From positions 1 to 17,067 of the forward strand of contig JAGQQB010000022.1 of assembly GCA_020426425.1 (NCBI GenBank): DNA of 17,067 nucleotides. Direction: 5' to 3'. The stretch comes from Planctomycetaceae bacterium (GTDB lineage Bacteria > Planctomycetota > Planctomycetia > Planctomycetales > Planctomycetaceae). Below the pieces are notes generated by a model. It saw only the letters and a list, made by a program, of their open reading frames with translations. It was not told the origin of the DNA and searched no databases. The translations under genes were made by a program, and so were the position numbers. Shown piece after piece: positions 6,353 to 14,208 of the stretch; positions within the stretch are counted from its first letter, which is position 1, and every line of letters starts with the position of its first letter.

Positions 6353-7912
6353 ATGTCCTCCATCGCCCAAAGTGCCGCGTTCTTGCGTGCGCAATCCCGT
6401 GTCACGAATGTCCTGTTGGGGCTCGTCGTGATTGTTGGGTTCGGTCTCGCTTCGCAATCTCTCGCGCGGCCGGACTTTGCACCTGTCCCCGCCGATGGCT
6501 TCAGCTTCGTCGCGCAAGGTCGTTTCGAGGTGCTCATCAGCCAGAGTGGCAGTCTGCAAAGCTCACGGAATGCCAGGTTGACGAACCAGTGCGAATACAC
6601 CACACGGATCATCAGTGTTGTTCCGCAGGGGACGTACGTGAACGAAGGTGATGTGGTGATGGAGCTCGATTCCTCGTCGCTTCGTGAGTTGGCGCAGGAG
6701 CGCGAGATTCTGCTCGTCCAGGCGGAGAAGCTGCTCAAGGACGCGGAAGAGGATTTGAAGATTCAGCAGCTGACCAATGAGAGTCGCGAAGCCGATGCGG
6801 AATTGCAGGCGCGGCTCGCTCAACTGCAATACGACGGATATCGCGAAGCGCAGTTGCCGCAGCAGATTCACGAACTCGAAAGTGCGATCGCCCTGGCCGA
6901 AGAGGATGTCAGTCGCGGTCGCAAGAAGCTGGAGTTCGTGACCGAAATGGTGTCGCTCGGTTACCGCAACACCAATGATCGAGAAGTGGAACGACTGGCT
7001 TTGTTGAAGGCGGAGCAGGCGTATTCGCTGGCCCAGGACAAGTTGCGTGTGCTCACCGAATTCACCTCGCAGCGGACCCTCACACAGTATCAGGCGATTG
7101 CCGAGGAAACGCAGCGTGAGCTGTCTCGCGTGAAGCTGGCGGGCAGCGCGGCCATGCTCAGTCGACAGGTCAAACTCCACAGTCGTCAGCGGACATGGGA
7201 AATCCACCGGAACTATCTAGATCGACTCAATCGGAACATCGCTGCCTGCACTATTCGCGCCCCGCGTTCTGGTGAAGTGATTCTCTCAATGTCTTCCTCC
7301 AGTTCCCGCACTCCGCTGGGGGAAGGAAACTCGGTCCGCTATCTGCAGTCGCTTGCTTCGATTCCTGATCGGGAAAGAATGCAGGTAAAGCTGCGGATTC
7401 ACGAGTCTCGTATTCGACTGCTGCAGATGGGACAAGCGGCTGAAATCCACATGAACGCTTGCGACGGGATGTCGTTCGCTGGGCAAGTGACCGCAGTTTC
7501 CACAGTTCCGCTCAGCGGGCAGTATCCGAACTACGATCTGCGCGAGTACAACGTCTTGGTCGACCTGACTGGTCCGGAAGAGGAGATCCGCCAACTTGCT
7601 CCAGGCATGACGGCTCAGGTTGCGATCCACACCTCGTCGCAGTCCGACGTACTCCAGGTGCCGCTCTCTTCCGTTGTGCAACTGGGACGCAAGTACTTCA
7701 CCTTCCTGCGCGACGGCGACGATGTTCAGCTACAGGAGGTCGCCGTTGGCCTCTCCAATGACCAGTCGATTGTGATCACCAGTGGACTGGAACGTGGGAA
7801 TCAAATCGTTTCCCGGCCACGAATTGTGTGTGCCGAACGTCTCCTTTGGCTCGAACGCACCATGCTTACCCGACACGATGACGACGATTGGTTCTATGGC
7901 GCTGCACTTTAG
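6353..7912 (+). CDS. HlyD/RND-type periplasmic adaptor (membrane fusion protein)
   Basis: This 519-residue protein is a membrane fusion adaptor, which normally links an inner-membrane exporter to the outer envelope. A single N-terminal membrane segment lies at about 17-38. The first lipoyl half-motif is around GTYVNEGDVVMELDSS (93-108). A long charged alpha-helical hairpin fills about 109-295. The second half-motif is ACTIRAPRSGEVI (298-310), followed by beta-barrel and membrane-proximal domains to about 490. The C-terminus is unusually acidic (RHDDDDW, 507-513). The ATG at 6353 is chosen because GAGG (6341-6344) lies 8 bases upstream; a TTG at 6347 is a weaker alternative. No ABC, RND or MFS exporter is adjacent, so the partner is probably encoded elsewhere. 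The next gene is 182 bases away. Confidence 0.9.
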   Translation: MSSIAQSAAFLRAQSRVTNVLLGLVVIVGFGLASQSLARPDFAPVPADGFSFVAQGRFEVLISQSGSLQSSRNARLTNQCEYTTRIISVVPQGTYVNEGDVVMELDSSSLRELAQEREILLVQAEKLLKDAEEDLKIQQLTNESREADAELQARLAQLQYDGYREAQLPQQIHELESAIALAEEDVSRGRKKLEFVTEMVSLGYRNTNDREVERLALLKAEQAYSLAQDKLRVLTEFTSQRTLTQYQAIAEETQRELSRVKLAGSAAMLSRQVKLHSRQRTWEIHRNYLDRLNRNIAACTIRAPRSGEVILSMSSSSSRTPLGEGNSVRYLQSLASIPDRERMQVKLRIHESRIRLLQMGQAAEIHMNACDGMSFAGQVTAVSTVPLSGQYPNYDLREYNVLVDLTGPEEEIRQLAPGMTAQVAIHTSSQSDVLQVPLSSVVQLGRKYFTFLRDGDDVQLQEVAVGLSNDQSIVITSGLERGNQIVSRPRIVCAERLLWLERTMLTRHDDDDWFYGAAL

Positions 7913-7946
7913 GGGCTGGGAACGGAGCAGGGGCTGGAAACGGAGG
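7911..7946. repeat. 18-bp tandem duplication at the adaptor stop codon
   Basis: Units 7911-7928 and 7929-7946 (both AGGGGCTGG-AACGGAG, with one internal and one end difference) match at 16 of 18 positions. The first begins within the TAG stop. The rest of the 182-base gap before the sulfatase holds a C-rich run (8063-8086) partly complementary to GGGGTCA at 7949-7955. No promoter was placed. Confidence 0.6.
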
Positions 7947-8094
7947 TCGGGGTCAAGGGCAAGCGCGACGCTGTGTTGTTGACGGCGCGCTCAATCGTTG
8001 CGATGGTGCAGAGGTTTGGATCAGTTGCTGAGAACGGTCGGAGTGTCGGCCCACCCCTCTCGCCTGATCCCCGATCCCTGACCCCCACAGGTGC

Positions 8095-9477
8095 ATGATG
8101 ACATTCTCGCGATCCCGCCCCGCATTGTTCGCCTTGGCCTGCTTGCTCGTCTTGAGCACGGAAGTCGCCTCGGCGGCTGAGGCTCCGAATATCCTGTTGT
8201 GCGTCGCCGACGACCTCGGCTATGGCGATCTCGGTTGCTGCGGTGCAGAGGACTTGCGGACACCGCATCTTGACACGTTGTTCTCACAAGGGATGCAATT
8301 CACCGAGTTCTACGCGAACTGTCCGGTCTGCTCTCCGACTCGAGCGGCGGTGCTGACCGGTCGTTATCAGGACATGGTGGGGGTTCCTGGGGTGATCCGC
8401 ACACATGCGGACAACAACTGGGGGTATCTGACGCACGAAGCAGTCCTGCTGCCGCAACTGCTGCGGCAGGCGCGGTACGACACGCGGATTATTGGCAAGT
8501 GGCATCTCGGGCTGGAGTCGCCCAACACGCCAACCGAGCGTGGTTTTCATCACTTCCAGGGCTTCCTGGGGGACATGATGGACGACTACTACACGCATCT
8601 GCGGCATGACATCAACTACATGCGGTTCGACACCGAGGAAGTGCATCCCGAAGGACATGCGACCGATCTCTTCTCGACTTGGGCGGCGGAGTACATCCAG
8701 GGCCGCAAAGATCAGGAACAGCCGTTCTTTCTGTATCTGGCCTACAACGCGCCGCACACCCCGATTCAGCCACCCGCAGACTGGCTGGAAAAAGTGCGGC
8801 AACGTGCTCCCGATATGCCGCTCAGACGCGCAAAACTGGTGGCCCTGATTGAGCACATGGATGCCGGCTTCGGTCAAGTGCTGGCGGCGCTTGACGATGC
8901 CGGACTTGCTGACAACACACTGGTGCTGTTTACCTCCGACAACGGGGGGCAACTCGACGTCGGTGCGAACAACGGGCCGCTGCGAGATGGGAAGCAAAGT
9001 GTGTACGAAGGGGGGATCAAAGTGCCGTTCGCGGCCAGGTTGCCCGGTCAGATTCAACCCGGTACGACCTCGACATTCCGCGCCATGTCGATGGATCTGT
9101 TCCCGACCTTGCTCGAACTTGCCGGAGTCGATTGTCCGCACGCGATCGATGGATGCAGCATCTGGCCCACACTCAGCGGCCATGAGCAACAGGAACTTCG
9201 GGAGTTCTGGTTCTTCCGTCGTCGCGAAGGGGGACTGCGGTACGGAGGCAAGACGATTGAGGCGGTCCGCTGGGGGGACTGGAAGCTTTTGCAGAATGAT
9301 CCCTTCGGCCCGCAGGAACTGTACAACCTGCACGACGATCCATTGGAACAACACGACTTGTCGAAACAGAACCGACAGGTTTTTCAGAAGCTGGCGGCGG
9401 TCCAGCGAGCCGAAATTCAACGATATGGTAGCGTTCCCTGGCAGAAGCCAGTGGTGGCTTCGGAATCTGCGAAGTGA
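8095..9477 (+). CDS. Secreted type I sulfatase (formylglycine-dependent)
   Basis: This 460-residue arylsulfatase-family enzyme hydrolyses sulfate esters, in bacteria of this type usually on polysaccharides. The N-terminus has a signal peptide (hydrophobic 9-25) with a likely cut after ASA (25-27). Metal-site Asp39-Asp40 lie in VADDLGYGDLG. The sulfatase signature CSPTRAAVLTGR gives Cys79 as the residue to be converted to formylglycine, so a maturase must be encoded elsewhere. Other conserved elements are GKWHLG (134-139, with Lys135 and His137), APHTP (219-223) and SDNGG (281-285, metal ligands Asp282 and Asn283). The C-terminal part ends with the typical ELYNLHDDPLE stretch (408-418). The substrate cannot be predicted. 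The ATG at 8095 is followed by another at 8098, and neither has a strong ribosome site. The zinc-ribbon gene follows after 48 bases and may be cotranscribed. Confidence 0.95.
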   Translation: MMTFSRSRPALFALACLLVLSTEVASAAEAPNILLCVADDLGYGDLGCCGAEDLRTPHLDTLFSQGMQFTEFYANCPVCSPTRAAVLTGRYQDMVGVPGVIRTHADNNWGYLTHEAVLLPQLLRQARYDTRIIGKWHLGLESPNTPTERGFHHFQGFLGDMMDDYYTHLRHDINYMRFDTEEVHPEGHATDLFSTWAAEYIQGRKDQEQPFFLYLAYNAPHTPIQPPADWLEKVRQRAPDMPLRRAKLVALIEHMDAGFGQVLAALDDAGLADNTLVLFTSDNGGQLDVGANNGPLRDGKQSVYEGGIKVPFAARLPGQIQPGTTSTFRAMSMDLFPTLLELAGVDCPHAIDGCSIWPTLSGHEQQELREFWFFRRREGGLRYGGKTIEAVRWGDWKLLQNDPFGPQELYNLHDDPLEQHDLSKQNRQVFQKLAAVQRAEIQRYGSVPWQKPVVASESAK

Positions 9478-9487
9478 TCTGGTGTGG

Positions 9488-9504
9488 CATCTCCCCGGGA
9501 GATG
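9488..9504 (+). promoter_or_regulatory. Palindrome between sulfatase and zinc-ribbon genes
   Basis: CATCTCCC (9488-9495) and GGGAGATG (9497-9504) are perfect inverted repeats separated by one base. As RNA they would form a roughly 6-bp stem with a 5-base loop, 10 bases after the sulfatase stop. The palindrome could equally be a protein-binding site, a weak terminator or an intercistronic stabiliser. Confidence 0.35.
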
Positions 9505-9525
9505 TCTGACGGTCCTTGATGAACC

Positions 9526-10737
9526 ATGTTGGAATTTAACTGTCCCTACTGCACGGCATCGATCCGCGTCGGCTTGGAGGCGGCGGGGAAGGTGGGGCGC
9601 TGCCCTAAGTGCGAGACGAAAATCAGAGTGCCGGAACTTCCGGAGGATGCTGCGGTCGAGGCGCCGGCGCCAGCAACCATTCCTCCCATGGAAGTGTTGT
9701 CCGACGAAGTTCTTCCCCCACCAACCGGGGTGCCCGTCGCTCCTACCACTGCCGCTCAATCCATCACGGCCGCGACGGGTTGGACTCCGCCAGTCGATCC
9801 AGACTCGCCGTTGGAACGATTGCGGCGGAAGCGGCGTCAAGGTTCACCCCTTGCCGCATTAATTCCTCCGGCCATCTTCGGCGTGTTGTTGATCGTCGGA
9901 ATCGGCGGCTTCTGGTGGTGGAATCAGCCTTCGTACTCCGGCAGCATGCTGGGCACGGTGGTGCAGTCGGACTACTCACTCGCCGCCGAACTTGCTGGCG
10001 GTTCGCTCGGAGCGCCAACGGGTGCGTTTCATGGCTTGATGCAGGAACTGTTCCAACAACCGGTCGATCTGCGCAGCAGTGTCATCAATCTGCGGTATCT
10101 CAGCGATGGTCAGTCGCTGACAATTCTGATTCGCCCAGGACTGGAAACCAAGCTGGTGCAGGTGCCACTTACCGACAACAGGTGGATCAGCAAGTTTTAT
10201 GCGGGCCATCATGACCAGCTCAATGGATACCGGCTGGACGAGTTGCAGTCGGCGCTGAAGAAGGTCTGTACTGACTGGCAGGACGCGACCAATGCCGGGC
10301 GGGAACTTGAGACTCTGCCAAACTACCGTGAGACGTTGGCGATCAACGCCCATGTTCAGGGACTCGGGCGGATTTGTGAGGCGCTGGTGGGCAACGAGCG
10401 CTATCCCTGTGTGGCCGAAGACTCGCTTGGCCGATTGATCTTCCTGGTTCCAGCCGACGCGAAGTCGTTTTCCATTCGCGAACGTCCAGCCAGCGAACTC
10501 GGCCACGCATCACAATTCTCCCCGGCACTGGATATCAAGGTGACGATCACTGAGCCCGAGGAACAGCAGAGCCCGGCATCGACTGACGACGGGGGAGAGC
10601 CCGCAGAACCGATTCCGTACATCGGTGACGAACCAATGGGCAACGATTCAGAAGATGGGAACGGCATGTCCTCCGGTGATGAGGAAGCGGAGCCGGGCAT
10701 GGCCACAGACTCAGCAATGGAGCGTCCGTCAGCGTGA
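9526..10737 (+). CDS. MJ0042-type zinc-ribbon, single-pass membrane protein
   Basis: This 403-residue protein begins with a zinc ribbon formed by CPYC (Cys6, Cys9) and CPKC (Cys26, Cys29), a frequent N-terminal module in planctomycetes. A Pro/Ala-rich linker (41-95) and a basic patch (98-104, RLRRKRR) precede one membrane helix (109-131). This suggests a cytoplasmic ribbon and an external C-terminal region. Residues about 140-340 form a domain I do not recognise, and 342-403 are a highly acidic, low-complexity tail. The cellular role is unknown. The gene sits 48 bases after the sulfatase on the same strand and converges with the LRR gene. No clear Shine-Dalgarno sequence precedes the ATG. I am sure it is a gene; only the ribbon and helix are identifiable. 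Confidence 0.88.
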   Translation: MLEFNCPYCTASIRVGLEAAGKVGRCPKCETKIRVPELPEDAAVEAPAPATIPPMEVLSDEVLPPPTGVPVAPTTAAQSITAATGWTPPVDPDSPLERLRRKRRQGSPLAALIPPAIFGVLLIVGIGGFWWWNQPSYSGSMLGTVVQSDYSLAAELAGGSLGAPTGAFHGLMQELFQQPVDLRSSVINLRYLSDGQSLTILIRPGLETKLVQVPLTDNRWISKFYAGHHDQLNGYRLDELQSALKKVCTDWQDATNAGRELETLPNYRETLAINAHVQGLGRICEALVGNERYPCVAEDSLGRLIFLVPADAKSFSIRERPASELGHASQFSPALDIKVTITEPEEQQSPASTDDGGEPAEPIPYIGDEPMGNDSEDGNGMSSGDEEAEPGMATDSAMERPSA

Positions 10738-10778
10738 GCAGTCGCCGTCCCCATGCCAGCGTTAGGCGTTTGCTGACG

Positions 10779-10800
10779 GGCAGAAACGGCCGCCTCTGCC
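10779..10800. terminator. Candidate hairpin between convergent genes
   Basis: GGCAGA (10779-10784) and TCTGCC (10795-10800) form a 6-bp stem with a 10-base GC-rich loop, between the zinc-ribbon stop and the LRR gene stop. It could serve both strands. No T-run is present. Confidence 0.35.
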
Positions 10801-10843
10801 AGGTGCCCTATGACGACTCGCTCCAAGTGAATGTTGCTACGTC

Positions 10844-11509
10844 CTACAACTCCCCCTGCATGGCGCGTCGCGTGCGGTCGGCCTGTCTCCATTCGCGAAT
10901 GATCTCAGAACTGACCTTTGTTCCGCGGATGTCGAGTTTCTTGAGAGTCGGCGAGTCGAACAGATGCTGACGGAAGCCGTCATCGGTGATGCTGCAATTC
11001 GCCAGTCGGAGGTCGGCGAGTTCAGGCAGCGTCGCCAGAATTGCCAGTGAGGCATCAGTGATCTGTGTGTGTGAGAGATCAAGTTCGCGGAGTTTCGGCA
11101 TCCCTTCGAGCAGTCGGATAGTTTCGTCGGTCACATCGTCGTTCGCCATCTGTAGTACCACGGTGTCCATCTTGTGGGCGAGAACGGAATAGTCATTCTG
11201 ATTCCAACCAGTCAGCGTCAGATGCCGCTCGCCGTTGACGACTTCCTCATGCGGACCGAGATCGACCGGCGCGAACCGGGTAAACGCGGCTGGCGCGGTG
11301 AGACACAACAGACCCACAGCAAGCAACGCTGCCGGTTTGGCCGCCCGTTGAGGATGACGGTACAGGAACGGCAGTGTCAGCGGAGGAAACAAGGCGACGG
11401 CAACGCCCCACTTCCAGGACTGTACGAATGCAGCAATGATCATCCAGACGGTGCCGACCGCGACGAAGATGAGGCCCAGGTAGATGAGATACTCGAAGAG
11501 TTGTTCCAT
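10844..11509 (-). CDS. Membrane protein with C-terminal leucine-rich repeats
   Basis: This 221-residue protein has two or three hydrophobic segments (about 7-28, 33-50 and 58-76) and a C-terminal leucine-rich-repeat region. Three repeats are visible: LRELDLSHTQITDASL (140-155), LADLRLANCSITDDGF (164-179) and LKKLDIRGTKVSSEII (189-204). A fourth, degenerate one covers VVLQMANDDVTDETI (117-131). LRRs of this 'ITDASL' form are common in planctomycete proteins and mediate protein contacts, but no partner or function can be assigned. The gene is alone on the minus strand, divergent from the TVP38 gene across 193 bases. No good ribosome site precedes the ATG at 11509. Confidence 0.85.
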   Translation of the reverse strand: MEQLFEYLIYLGLIFVAVGTVWMIIAAFVQSWKWGVAVALFPPLTLPFLYRHPQRAAKPAALLAVGLLCLTAPAAFTRFAPVDLGPHEEVVNGERHLTLTGWNQNDYSVLAHKMDTVVLQMANDDVTDETIRLLEGMPKLRELDLSHTQITDASLAILATLPELADLRLANCSITDDGFRQHLFDSPTLKKLDIRGTKVSSEIIREWRQADRTRRAMQGEL

Positions 11510-11639
11510 GATGTCGCATGCGCAGATGTGTTGGGAAGTTTGTGTGAGACATCATTTGCCGTCCTGGGGAGTGGAGTCAACTGACTGGTAAAGGATCAAG
11601 GTGACGTCTGCCGAATTCCTGGAGGATGGCGTCAGGGAG

Positions 11640-11651
11640 GCTGACGGCTGA
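11640..11651. repeat. Dispersed 12-mer, copy 1 (GCTGACGGCTGA)
   Basis: GCTGACGGCTGA lies in the divergent region between the LRR and TVP38 genes. The same 12-mer recurs at 16712-16723 in another divergent intergenic region. It may be a fragment of a dispersed intergenic repeat. Confidence 0.4.
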
Positions 11652-11702
11652 CTGCTGAGCAGCGATGTGACGTGAGATAGAGACTGGCCTCAGACAGGTG
11701 CG

Positions 11703-12575
11703 ATGGACCGGCGGCCTGCAAACCGCGAGACTGCTGGCATGCCTGAGCCTCTGCCGCAATCGACTGAACCACACCAGACCACCGAGGAGGGTGTTGCCGC
11801 TGTGACCGGCTCTCGACCGGATGAGCGGCGGACTGCACCAACGCGGTTCGGCAAGTGGCCGTTGGTGCTCGGCTTGGCGCTCGTGATTGCGTTACTGCTC
11901 TGGCTGACAGCCGGTGAACTGTCGCTCTCAGCACTCGCGGCGCGAGAGCACCAATTGCGGGAGTGGCAGCGGTCGATGCCGGTGTTGGTCTATGGCGGGG
12001 CGTTGTTGTTGTATGTGGTCGTAACCGGTCTGTCGTTGCCCGGTGCGGTCCCGCTGACATTGGTCTACGGTTGGTTCTTCGGGCCGTGTCGGGGTGTGCT
12101 GGTGGTCAGCTTCGGCTCGACCGGCGGTGCGACGCTCGCATTTCTTCTAAGTCGGTATCTGTTGCATGAGTCGATCGAGCGGCGTTTCCCAGTGCGATTG
12201 GAGCAGGTCAACGTTGCGCTGCGGCGTGATGGAGTCTGGGCTCTGCTGACCATGCGTCTGATTCCAGCCATCCCGTTTTTTGTGATCAATCTGGTCATGG
12301 GGCTCACGGCCATGCGCGTCTGGACGTTCTGGTGGGTGAGCCAGCTTGGAATGCTGCCGGGGACGATGGTCTATGTTTACGCTGGTTCGCGAGTACCGAG
12401 CCTGGCGACACTGGCAGACGATGGCATCGGAGCGGTCTTCTCACGAGGGCAACGAACGCAGATTCTCATCGCCTTTGTGCTATTGGGGCTGTTCCCCTGG
12501 CTGGTCAAGTTGCTTGTCCGACTTGTTCGTGGACCAGCCACGGACGCCGCACGTTCGACTTCAATCAGTGAGTGA
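11703..12575 (+). CDS. TVP38/TMEM64 (VTT-domain) membrane protein
   Basis: This 290-residue protein belongs to the TVP38/TMEM64 family, related to DedA. After a hydrophilic N-terminus, membrane segments lie at about 52-70, 92-112, 115-150 (two re-entrant or paired helices), 178-202, 205-228 and 252-274. Family features include the LSLPGAVPLTLVYGWFFG stretch (110-127), a GSTGGATLAFLLSRYL region (138-153), MRLIPAIPFFVINLVMG (184-200) and the LGMLPGTMVYVYAG segment (215-228). Family members are proposed membrane transporters or scramblases; the substrate is unknown. The stop overlaps a GTG 4 bases upstream of the reductase ATG, so the two are almost certainly translationally coupled. The start at 11703 is used; the ATG at 11739 is an alternative that loses only 12 hydrophilic residues. 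Confidence 0.92.
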   Translation: MDRRPANRETAGMPEPLPQSTEPHQTTEEGVAAVTGSRPDERRTAPTRFGKWPLVLGLALVIALLLWLTAGELSLSALAAREHQLREWQRSMPVLVYGGALLLYVVVTGLSLPGAVPLTLVYGWFFGPCRGVLVVSFGSTGGATLAFLLSRYLLHESIERRFPVRLEQVNVALRRDGVWALLTMRLIPAIPFFVINLVMGLTAMRVWTFWWVSQLGMLPGTMVYVYAGSRVPSLATLADDGIGAVFSRGQRTQILIAFVLLGLFPWLVKLLVRLVRGPATDAARSTSISE

Positions 12576-12577
12576 AC

Positions 12578-14149
12578 ATGTCCCCCAACTTCCCGCCGCT
12601 GCAGCCGTTTGATCGCTGGAATCAGGTACTGGCGTCACAGGTCCATCCTGCCGGCTGGACCAATCCCACGCCGCTGCAGCCGTATCAATTGGTCGTCATT
12701 GGTGCGGGAACGGCGGGGTTGGTGACTGCCGCTGGTGCCGCTGGCCTTGGCGTCCGAGTGGCGCTGATTGAACGCCAGTTGATGGGAGGGGACTGTCTCA
12801 ACGTCGGTTGCGTGCCGTCGAAAGCCTTGATTGCTTCAGCGCGTGCGGCGGAGCGTGTGCGCGCGGCGACGCAGTTCGGTGTTACGACGGGCGGTGAGCC
12901 AGGCGTTGACTTCGCCGCCGTGATGGAGCGACTGCGACGACTGCGGGCGGGTATCAGTCCGCATGACTCGGCCAAGCGGTTTCAAGAACTGGGCGTCGAT
13001 GTCTATCTGGGGCAGGGGGCGTTTCGCGACGACTCGACTGTGGTGGTCACCGGTGAAGATGGTTCTCAATGGGAACTACCATTTCGCAAAGCGGTCATCG
13101 CGACTGGTGCCCGGGCAGCAGTGCCGTTGATTCCGGGAATCGAATCGGTTCCGTACCTGACAAACGAAACGGTGTTCTCGCTGACCCAATTACCACCCCG
13201 ATTGGCGGTTCTTGGAGGCGGGCCGATCGGTTGTGAACTTGCGCAAGCCTTCGCTCGAATCGGCAGTCAGGTCACGTTGATCGAACGGGGCGACCGCTTG
13301 CTGTCGCGTGCGGCTCTGGATGCGTCCGATGTTCTGCAATCGCAACTGCGGCGTGATGGTGTGCAACTGGAACTGGCCACGAGTGTTGAGCAAGTCCGTG
13401 CGATCTCCGCGAATGGGGATTGCCCGACGACGATCCAATTGGCCATCCGCACTTCGACGGGACAGCGCGACATTACTGTGGATCAGCTCCTCGTGGCGAC
13501 CGGACGGCGACCAAATTTGGAAGGGCTCGGAGTGGAGCAGATCGGTGTGGCGACCACCCAGCGTGGCGTTGTGGTCGACGACTTTCTGCGGACGAAGCAC
13601 CCTCGCATCTTTGCGGTGGGCGATGTTTGTTCCCCGTTTCAGTTCACTCACGCCGCCGACGTTCAGGCGCGCCTCGTGATTCAAAATTCGCTGTTCGCCC
13701 TCGGGCCACTGGGACGAAAGCGTGCGAGCGACTTGCTGATTCCATGGTCCGTCTTCACCTCCCCGGAGATCGCTCATGTCGGACTTGATGAGGCGCAAGC
13801 GACCGAGCGCGGCATCGCTGTCGATTCTTATCGGCAGCCACTTACGACAGTCGACCGCGCCATTCTCGATGGACAGACGACAGGTTTCGTTCACATCCTG
13901 ACCAAGGCGGGAACCGATCAGATCCTGGGCGCGACCATTGTGGCCGAACACGCGGGCGATCTCATCTCCGAATTGACGCTGGCAATGTCGCAGCGTGTTG
14001 GGTTGGGCCGGCTGGCGGGTGTCATTCACCCTTATCCCACACAAGCCGAAGCGATTCGCAAGCTGGGCGACCAGTACAACCGCACGCGGCTCACCCCCTG
14101 GTCCCGTTGGCTGTTGGACTGGCTGCGGCGATGGAATGTGGGGCCGTGA
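12578..14149 (+). CDS. MerA-like FAD-dependent disulfide oxidoreductase
   Basis: This 523-residue protein is a class I pyridine nucleotide-disulfide oxidoreductase. The FAD-binding motif is IGAGTAG (41-47). The redox-active disulfide is GGDCLNVGCVPSK, with Cys73 and Cys78. The NAD(P) motif is LGGGPIG (212-218), followed by ATGRRPN (307-313) and the second FAD motif VGDV (347-350). The dimerisation domain ends with HPYPTQAE (484-491), giving the acid-base pair His484 and Glu491. It lacks both the N-terminal metal-binding domain and the C-terminal cysteine pair of mercuric reductase, so mercury reduction is unlikely. The physiological disulfide substrate is unknown. It directly follows the TVP38 gene: ATG at 12578 is 2 bases past that stop, and a GTG at 12572 would overlap it by 3 bases. 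In other bacteria these two proteins occur fused, which supports a joint function. Confidence 0.95.
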   Translation: MSPNFPPLQPFDRWNQVLASQVHPAGWTNPTPLQPYQLVVIGAGTAGLVTAAGAAGLGVRVALIERQLMGGDCLNVGCVPSKALIASARAAERVRAATQFGVTTGGEPGVDFAAVMERLRRLRAGISPHDSAKRFQELGVDVYLGQGAFRDDSTVVVTGEDGSQWELPFRKAVIATGARAAVPLIPGIESVPYLTNETVFSLTQLPPRLAVLGGGPIGCELAQAFARIGSQVTLIERGDRLLSRAALDASDVLQSQLRRDGVQLELATSVEQVRAISANGDCPTTIQLAIRTSTGQRDITVDQLLVATGRRPNLEGLGVEQIGVATTQRGVVVDDFLRTKHPRIFAVGDVCSPFQFTHAADVQARLVIQNSLFALGPLGRKRASDLLIPWSVFTSPEIAHVGLDEAQATERGIAVDSYRQPLTTVDRAILDGQTTGFVHILTKAGTDQILGATIVAEHAGDLISELTLAMSQRVGLGRLAGVIHPYPTQAEAIRKLGDQYNRTRLTPWSRWLLDWLRRWNVGP

Positions 14150-14163
14150 TCGCGGCCCCACAT
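14136..14163. terminator. Strong convergent terminator hairpin
   Basis: ATGTGGGGCCG (14136-14146) and CGGCCCCACAT (14153-14163) form a perfect 11-bp GC-rich stem with a 6-base loop. The loop contains the TGA stop of the reductase. The DUF1571 gene converges from the other side, ending at 14209, so this probably acts bidirectionally. No T-run follows on either strand, so a non-canonical or Rho-assisted mode is possible. Confidence 0.65.
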
Positions 14164-14208
14164 CGATGTCGATTGCGGGACGCATCGTAGACCGAGCTGG
14201 AACGGCTG

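Noticed and set aside
8284..9840. 518-codon open frame on the minus strand
   Set aside because: It runs antisense across the sulfatase and into the zinc-ribbon gene, both of which have clear motifs.
8849..9862. 337-codon plus-strand frame overlapping the sulfatase
   Set aside because: Arg/Ser-rich shadow in another frame, without motifs; the sulfatase frame holds the conserved residues.
12578..14149. Calling the reductase a mercuric reductase (merA)
   Set aside because: It lacks the N-terminal metal-binding domain and the C-terminal cysteine pair, and no other mer gene is nearby.
13190..14185. 331-codon minus-strand frame inside the reductase gene
   Set aside because: Antisense to an enzyme whose FAD, disulfide and dimerisation motifs are all in place.
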